The notes under the pieces: model-generated | The model's database searches: none | Told to the model about the DNA's origin: nothing | What the model saw: only the letters and a program-made list of their open reading frames with translations | Source: Longispora fulva | Lineage (GTDB): Bacteria > Actinomycetota > Actinomycetes > Mycobacteriales > Micromonosporaceae | Length of the DNA: 64,000 bases | Reading direction: 5' to 3' | Assembly (NCBI RefSeq): GCF_015751905.1 | Contig: NZ_JADOUF010000001.1 | Location: 1,674,001 to 1,738,000, forward strand | In this document: positions 60,086 through 64,000 of the stretch, one piece after another | Layout: the number at the start of each line of letters is the position of its first letter | How positions within the stretch are numbered: the stretch's first letter is position 1 | Made by a program: the position numbers and the translations under genes

Positions 60086-60613
60086 TCAGCATTCCGCCAC
60101 GTCGACGCCCATCCGGACGTCGGTCCCGGGCATGCTCATCCACCCGGTGTTCGTCGCGGTGCCGGTCTGCGCGTAGTGGCTGACCCGCACCGCGGCCGCC
60201 GACATCCCGAACAGCCCCCGGTTGGGTTCGACGGGCCGCAGCCCGGACGTCTCGGCCCCGGTCATGGTCAGATCGGCCCCGTCGAGCTGTTGCGCGTCGA
60301 GGACGAGGTTGGTGATCCGGACCCGGTGGCCGGGCGTGCCGGCGGTCGCGCGCCACACCACGGGCCCGACCCGCCGGGACTGGCAGACCCGGGCGGCGGT
60401 GGCGTTGTCCAGGACGGCCACGGCGCCGGTGTCGCTGGTGGCGTACATCGCGAAGTTCTCGCCGGTGAGGTCGTCGACGCTCATCCGGTAGTTGTCGCCG
60501 GTGGCGGCGAACGCGACCGGGACGACGCCCAGGTCGATGAGGGGGGCGAGCACGATCAGGCCGCCGAGTGCCGCGGCGGCCGCGGTGGTGAGACGTCTTC
60601 TGTCGTGGGCCAT
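60086..60613 (-). CDS. Secreted protein, DUF6230-like
   Basis: Protein of 175 residues with a signal-anchor-like N-terminus (LTTAAAAALGGLIVLAPLID, to about residue 37) and a beta-rich exterior part (YRMSVDDLTGENFAMYATSD, VRITNLVLDAQQLDGADLTM) resembling the actinobacterial DUF6230 family, though weakly. It has two Cys (VCQSRR and the C-terminal AEC) that could pair. It is divergent from an AraC-type gene 73 bases away, which may control it. Confidence 0.6.
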   Translation of the reverse strand: MAHDRRRLTTAAAAALGGLIVLAPLIDLGVVPVAFAATGDNYRMSVDDLTGENFAMYATSDTGAVAVLDNATAARVCQSRRVGPVVWRATAGTPGHRVRITNLVLDAQQLDGADLTMTGAETSGLRPVEPNRGLFGMSAAAVRVSHYAQTGTATNTGWMSMPGTDVRMGVDVAEC

Positions 60614-60686
60614 GTCCTCAAGGTAGGTGTCAGATCCGCCACGGGTTATGGCGTGCGATGACACGTGGTTGCTATTTTCGGACACT

Positions 60687-61682
60687 GTGACAGTCTCCTG
60701 GCCGCAGCGCCGTGCCACCGCCGGTATCCGGCACATGCTCGCGGTGGCCGCTGAGGACGGCGTTCCGGCGGAGAGGTGCCTCGCCGGCACGGGCCTGCCC
60801 GCCGACCTGCCGGCGGAGGCGACCGGGGACCAGGAGCTCACGGTGGCCCGCAACCTGATCGCGGCCCTGGGCGACCCGCCGGGGCTGGGTCTGCGGGTGG
60901 GTGGCAACCACCGGCTGCCGGAGTTCGGCATCTGGGGGTTCGCGCTGCTGACCAGCCCGACGTTGCGGGACGCGGCCGTGGTGGGCCTGCGGCACCTGGG
61001 GTTGACGTTCTCCTTCGCCCGGATCCGGCTGGTGGAGGGGCCCGAGGAGGTGGCGATGGTCATCGACGACTCGGACGTGCCGGCCGACGTGCGGGCCTTC
61101 CTGTTGGAACGCGAACTCGTCGCGATCCACGCCATCATCGACACCCTGGTCGGCGAGCCGCTGCAACCGTTGCGCCTGGAACTGTCCGTGCCCCGCCCGC
61201 CGCACGGCGACCTGTACGAGTTGGCGGCCGGCTGCCCGGTCACGTTCGGGGCGCCGGAGAACGTGATCGTCGCCGACGCGCTGCTGCTGGACCGGCCGTT
61301 GCCGCACGCCGACCCGCACACGTGGGAGGTGTGCGAGCGGGAGTGCCGTGAGTTGCTGGTCCGCCGGGCGGAGGGCACCCTGGCCGTCGCGGTCCGCGAC
61401 CGGCTGCTGGCGGGGGTGGGCACGGTGCCGGCGATGCCGACGGTGGCCGCGGAGCTGCACGTCACGGCGCGGACCCTGCACCGGCGGCTGGCGGCGGAGG
61501 GCACGTCCTACCGGCGGCTGCTCGACGAGGTCCGCCACGGGCTGGCGGTGGAGCTGTTGGGCACGACGGGGCTGAGCGTGGAGCAGGTGGCGGCGCGGCT
61601 GGGCTACACGGAGGCGTCGAGTTTCATCCACGCGTTCCGCCGCTGGACGGGCACGACCCCCAGAGCCCACAAACCTTTGTAG
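60687..61682 (+). CDS. AraC-family regulator (arabinose-binding-domain-2 type)
   Basis: Regulator of 331 residues: N-terminal ligand-binding domain (GLGLRVGGNHRLPEFGIWGFAL, the OruR/GntR-like AraC pattern) and C-terminal double helix-turn-helix (VAAELHVTARTLHRRLAAEG and VEQVAARLGYTEASSFIHAF, then RRWTGTTPRAHK). The effector is unknown. GTG 60687 lies about 8 bases after TATTTT. Confidence 0.88.
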   Translation: MTVSWPQRRATAGIRHMLAVAAEDGVPAERCLAGTGLPADLPAEATGDQELTVARNLIAALGDPPGLGLRVGGNHRLPEFGIWGFALLTSPTLRDAAVVGLRHLGLTFSFARIRLVEGPEEVAMVIDDSDVPADVRAFLLERELVAIHAIIDTLVGEPLQPLRLELSVPRPPHGDLYELAAGCPVTFGAPENVIVADALLLDRPLPHADPHTWEVCERECRELLVRRAEGTLAVAVRDRLLAGVGTVPAMPTVAAELHVTARTLHRRLAAEGTSYRRLLDEVRHGLAVELLGTTGLSVEQVAARLGYTEASSFIHAFRRWTGTTPRAHKPL

Positions 61683-61901
61683 AGGTACGGAGGAGCCCGA
61701 CCCGGTAACGCCGGTGGACCGGGGATCCCGGGTCGCGCGCGACGACCCCCAGAAGCCTAGCGACCTAGGATGCGCCAGCGGGAGTGACGGATGTCAACCT
61801 GTCAGTCACCCCTCGACGACGCAGCGCGCACGCTCCCGCGCGGGTCTGCGGCCCGGGTCGGTATGCGGCTAGGGTGGCTTCGGTCTACGGGAGGACGAAT
61901 C

Positions 61902-62702
61902 GTGTCGATGCGCGGGCTCGTGCTGGGTGTGCTGATGGTGCTGACGGTGTCCGGGTGCGGGGGAGGTGCGGCCCCGAAACCGGTCTCGGCCCCGGAGGCG
62001 ACCGCCGTGGCCCCCTCTCCGTCGGCGAGCCCGAGTGAGGAGCACACGACGGCGGCGATGGCCGCGGCCCCGACCCCGTCGCCGTCGAAGTCCGCGGCCC
62101 CGAAGCCGAAGCCGGCCCAGGTCAAGCCGAGCTACCAGGCGCCGACCGCCCCGGTGCCCACCCCGCCGGCCCCGCCGCCGCACACCCCGGGCAGCGACTG
62201 CCGGCACTACGAGGGCACGAACGCCGACCGGCCGGCCGTGAAGGCGGCGTTGACGGCGGCCGCTGGCCGGGAGTACTGGCAGTCGGTGCACTTCACCGTT
62301 CCGCTGACCCTGATGAAGGCCATCGCGTGGCAGGAGTCGGGCTGGCAGTCGGCGATCATCGCGTGCGACGGCGGCATGGGCACGATGCAGTTGATGCCGG
62401 GCACGGTGGACTGGATGAACCTGAAGTTCAACGACGCGCCGGAGGACCCCAAGACGCTGAAGGGGAACACGGTGTTGGGCGCGGAGTACCTGTCGTGGCT
62501 GATCCGGTATTTCGGGGACACCTACTTCGACCACACCTACGACCTGGCGAACGAGAACCTCCTCGACGTGGTGATCGCCGCCTACAACGTGGGCCACGCC
62601 GGGGTGCAGGACGAGGCCACGCACACGATCAAAATCCCGAACCAGCAGTACGTGAACAACGTTCGGGCTCTGATGACCAACTGCGAGTGCCTGAAGTTCT
62701 GA
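61902..62702 (+). CDS. Lytic transglycosylase lipoprotein (SLT domain)
   Basis: Protein of 266 residues: signal ending in a lipobox-like VSGC (Cys about 20), an Ala/Pro/Ser linker (about 25-110), then a lysozyme-like SLT domain with MKAIAWQESGWQSAIIACDG (catalytic Glu in QESGW), GTMQLMPGTVDWMN and NLLDVVIAAYNVGHAGV. It cleaves peptidoglycan glycan strands. GTG 61902 has GGGAGG 7 bases upstream and TAGGGT at 61870-61875. An in-frame ATG at 61791 would bury the signal peptide. Confidence 0.87.
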   Translation: MSMRGLVLGVLMVLTVSGCGGGAAPKPVSAPEATAVAPSPSASPSEEHTTAAMAAAPTPSPSKSAAPKPKPAQVKPSYQAPTAPVPTPPAPPPHTPGSDCRHYEGTNADRPAVKAALTAAAGREYWQSVHFTVPLTLMKAIAWQESGWQSAIIACDGGMGTMQLMPGTVDWMNLKFNDAPEDPKTLKGNTVLGAEYLSWLIRYFGDTYFDHTYDLANENLLDVVIAAYNVGHAGVQDEATHTIKIPNQQYVNNVRALMTNCECLKF

Positions 62703-62722
62703 CGCTGTTCACCCCGGCGGCC

Positions 62723-62728
62723 TACGGT
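62723..62728 (+). promoter_or_regulatory. -10 box TACGGT, leaderless-type start
   Basis: TACGGT lies exactly 6 bases before ATG 62735; no Shine-Dalgarno sequence. Confidence 0.5.
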
Positions 62729-62734
62729 CGCGCC

Positions 62735-63934
62735 ATGAGAACTCCAGGACGGTTCGCGCTCGCTGTGAGCGTCGCCGCGTTGACGATCGGGCTGTCGGCC
62801 TCCACCGCCGGGGCCACCCCCACCTTCGGTCAGGCCACGCTGACGGGCTTCGCCGTGCTGCCGGCGCGCACGTTCGTGCCGGGGAGCGAGCCGGCGGGCG
62901 CCGCGCTGGGCACCGCCCCGGTGAACGGGGTGGCGTTGCCGTTCGCCGACCAGCCGGTGCAGGGTTTCAGCGGGGTGCTGCGCAACTCCGACGGCACGTT
63001 CGACGTGATCTCCGACAACGGGTTCGGCAACAAGGCCAACTCGGGGGATTTCCTGCTGCGCATCCACCGCCTCGCGCCGGACTTCGCGTCGGGGAAGGTG
63101 GACGTGGTCGGCGGGATCACGCTGACGGACCCGGACGCGAGGATCCCGTTCGCGTTGACCCGGCCGGACCGGGTGCTGACGGGTTCTGACTTCGACATCG
63201 AGTCGATCACGCGCACGCCGGACGGTTCGTACTGGATCGGTGACGAGTTCGGCCCGTACCTGCTGCACGTGGACCGGGCGGGTCGGGTGCTGCAGGCGCC
63301 GATCCCGTTGCCGGGGGTCAAGGCCCCGGAGAGCCACGAGCTCGAGGTGGGGGAGAAGCCGAACCTGGGCAGCTCCAAGGGCTTCGAGGGCATGGTCAAG
63401 AGCGTGGACGGGAAGTACCTGTACCCGCTGCTGGAGGGCACCGTGGCCGGGGACGCGCCGGGTGCGCTGCGGTTCAACGAGTTCGAGCTGAGGTCGGGCG
63501 CGTACACGGGAAAGCGGTGGACGTACCAGTTGGAGTCGCCGTCGAACTCGATCGGCGACGCGATCGCCGTGGACCCCGACCGGTTCCTGGTCGTGGAGCG
63601 CGACAACCTGCAGGGCGCGGCGGCGGCGTTCAAGAAGATCTTCCTCGTGGACCGGCGTGACCGGGACAAGGACGGCAAGATGGACAAGACGGTGGTCGCG
63701 GACCTGCTGAGCCTGGCGAACCCGCAGCACCTGGCGGGGGCGGGGGACACGTTCACGTTCCCGCACCAGTGCGTGGAGGACCTGGTGATCCTCGACGACC
63801 GCACGCTGGGGGTCCTCAACGACAACAACCTGCCGTTCTCGGCGGGCCGGGTGCCGGGGCAGGCCGACCCGAACGAGTTCATCACGATCAGGCTCAGCGA
63901 GCGGCTGCACGCCTACGAGCAGGCGAAGAGCTAG
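62735..63934 (+). CDS. Secreted esterase-like activity of phytase family protein
   Basis: Secreted protein of 399 residues with a signal peptide (about 1-27) and the beta-propeller phytase-like domain: VLRNSDGTFDVISDNGFGNK, DIESITRTPDGSYWIGDEFG, KGFEGMVKSVDGKYLYPLLE and VDPDRFLVVERDN. Members hydrolyse phosphate esters or remain uncharacterised. A strong terminator follows it. Confidence 0.85.
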   Translation: MRTPGRFALAVSVAALTIGLSASTAGATPTFGQATLTGFAVLPARTFVPGSEPAGAALGTAPVNGVALPFADQPVQGFSGVLRNSDGTFDVISDNGFGNKANSGDFLLRIHRLAPDFASGKVDVVGGITLTDPDARIPFALTRPDRVLTGSDFDIESITRTPDGSYWIGDEFGPYLLHVDRAGRVLQAPIPLPGVKAPESHELEVGEKPNLGSSKGFEGMVKSVDGKYLYPLLEGTVAGDAPGALRFNEFELRSGAYTGKRWTYQLESPSNSIGDAIAVDPDRFLVVERDNLQGAAAAFKKIFLVDRRDRDKDGKMDKTVVADLLSLANPQHLAGAGDTFTFPHQCVEDLVILDDRTLGVLNDNNLPFSAGRVPGQADPNEFITIRLSERLHAYEQAKS

Positions 63935-63942
63935 TCGGGGCA

Positions 63943-63970
63943 AACGGGGACGGTTCCGGCCGTCCCCGTT
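63943..63970 (+). terminator. Strong intrinsic terminator
   Basis: AACGGGGACGG / CCGTCCCCGTT, an 11-bp stem with a 6-base loop, followed within 3 bases by TTTT: the most classical terminator in the window. Confidence 0.85.
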
Positions 63971-63989
63971 CCCTTTTACCCCAGTTTCC

Positions 63990-63995
63990 TAGGAT
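63990..63995 (+). promoter_or_regulatory. Possible -10 box for a gene off the right edge
   Basis: TAGGAT 5 bases from the window end, matching the TANNNT style seen before many genes here. Confidence 0.25.
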
Positions 63996-64000
63996 GCACT

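Noticed and set aside
1-64000. CRISPR array, tRNA or rRNA gene, insertion sequence or prophage
   Set aside because: No regularly spaced repeats, cloverleaf with CCA-like end, rRNA-like stretch, transposase or integrase could be found.

Overview
The window is chromosomal DNA from a high-GC actinomycete. Evidence: the conserved actinobacterial block at 16604-22255 (CDP-alcohol phosphatidyltransferase, DUF881, Sbp, DUF881, gcvH, garA, ftsR, DUF151, second MerR), an adenosylcobalamin methylmalonyl-CoA mutase operon, an imuA gene with an actinobacterial-type LexA box, and many genes that start 6-8 bases after a TANNNT -10 box (leaderless style). A Micromonosporaceae-like host is my best guess but is not proven. 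I see no rRNA, tRNA, CRISPR array, phage or insertion sequence.

Layout: 1-3649 is a small type III polyketide locus (UbiA prenyltransferase cut by the left edge, methyltransferase, acyl-CoA dehydrogenase, type III PKS). 3736-16526 holds secreted enzymes (GDPD, M23 endopeptidase, S8 protease with P-domain), ABC transporters, an Lrp/LysE pair, an antitoxin-like protein and small stand-alone enzymes. 16604-22255 is the conserved block. 22382-31041 holds a DMT transporter, a uronate-dehydrogenase-like enzyme, a membrane protein, the meaB-mutB-mutA operon and a SnoaL protein.

The most interesting region is 31048-38526: a single leftward operon organised like the streptolysin S (sag) locus. It has two tandem 41-residue precursor genes, only one residue apart, which are too short to show up in a routine gene search. 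Each has an ML-F leader start, a VAPG motif and a Cys-rich core ending CCCxSCCSW. They are followed by an attenuator hairpin, SagB dehydrogenase, SagC-like partner, SagD/YcaO cyclodehydratase with a PHPLP end, two CPBP (SagE-type) membrane proteins, an ABC ATPase, an ABC-2 permease and a carboxyl-methyltransferase-like enzyme. Nearly every junction overlaps. It probably makes an azol(in)e-modified peptide; its activity cannot be read from sequence.

38751-45761 holds an enoyl-CoA hydratase and a sugar regulon (ROK repressor, ABC importer, divergent GH8 enzyme) joined by two copies of an operator-like motif. 45795-57615 is a mix of transporters, hydrolases, a secreted sphingomyelinase, an unknown 41-residue gene under an elaborate palindromic promoter, a TPR-GGDEF cyclase, DUF2199 and DUF1684 proteins, and LexA-box-controlled imuA. 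57648-63934 holds a spermidine-synthase-like protein, an SDR with an N-terminal zinc module, an AraC regulator divergent from a secreted protein, a lytic transglycosylase lipoprotein and a phytase-like secreted esterase ending in a strong terminator.
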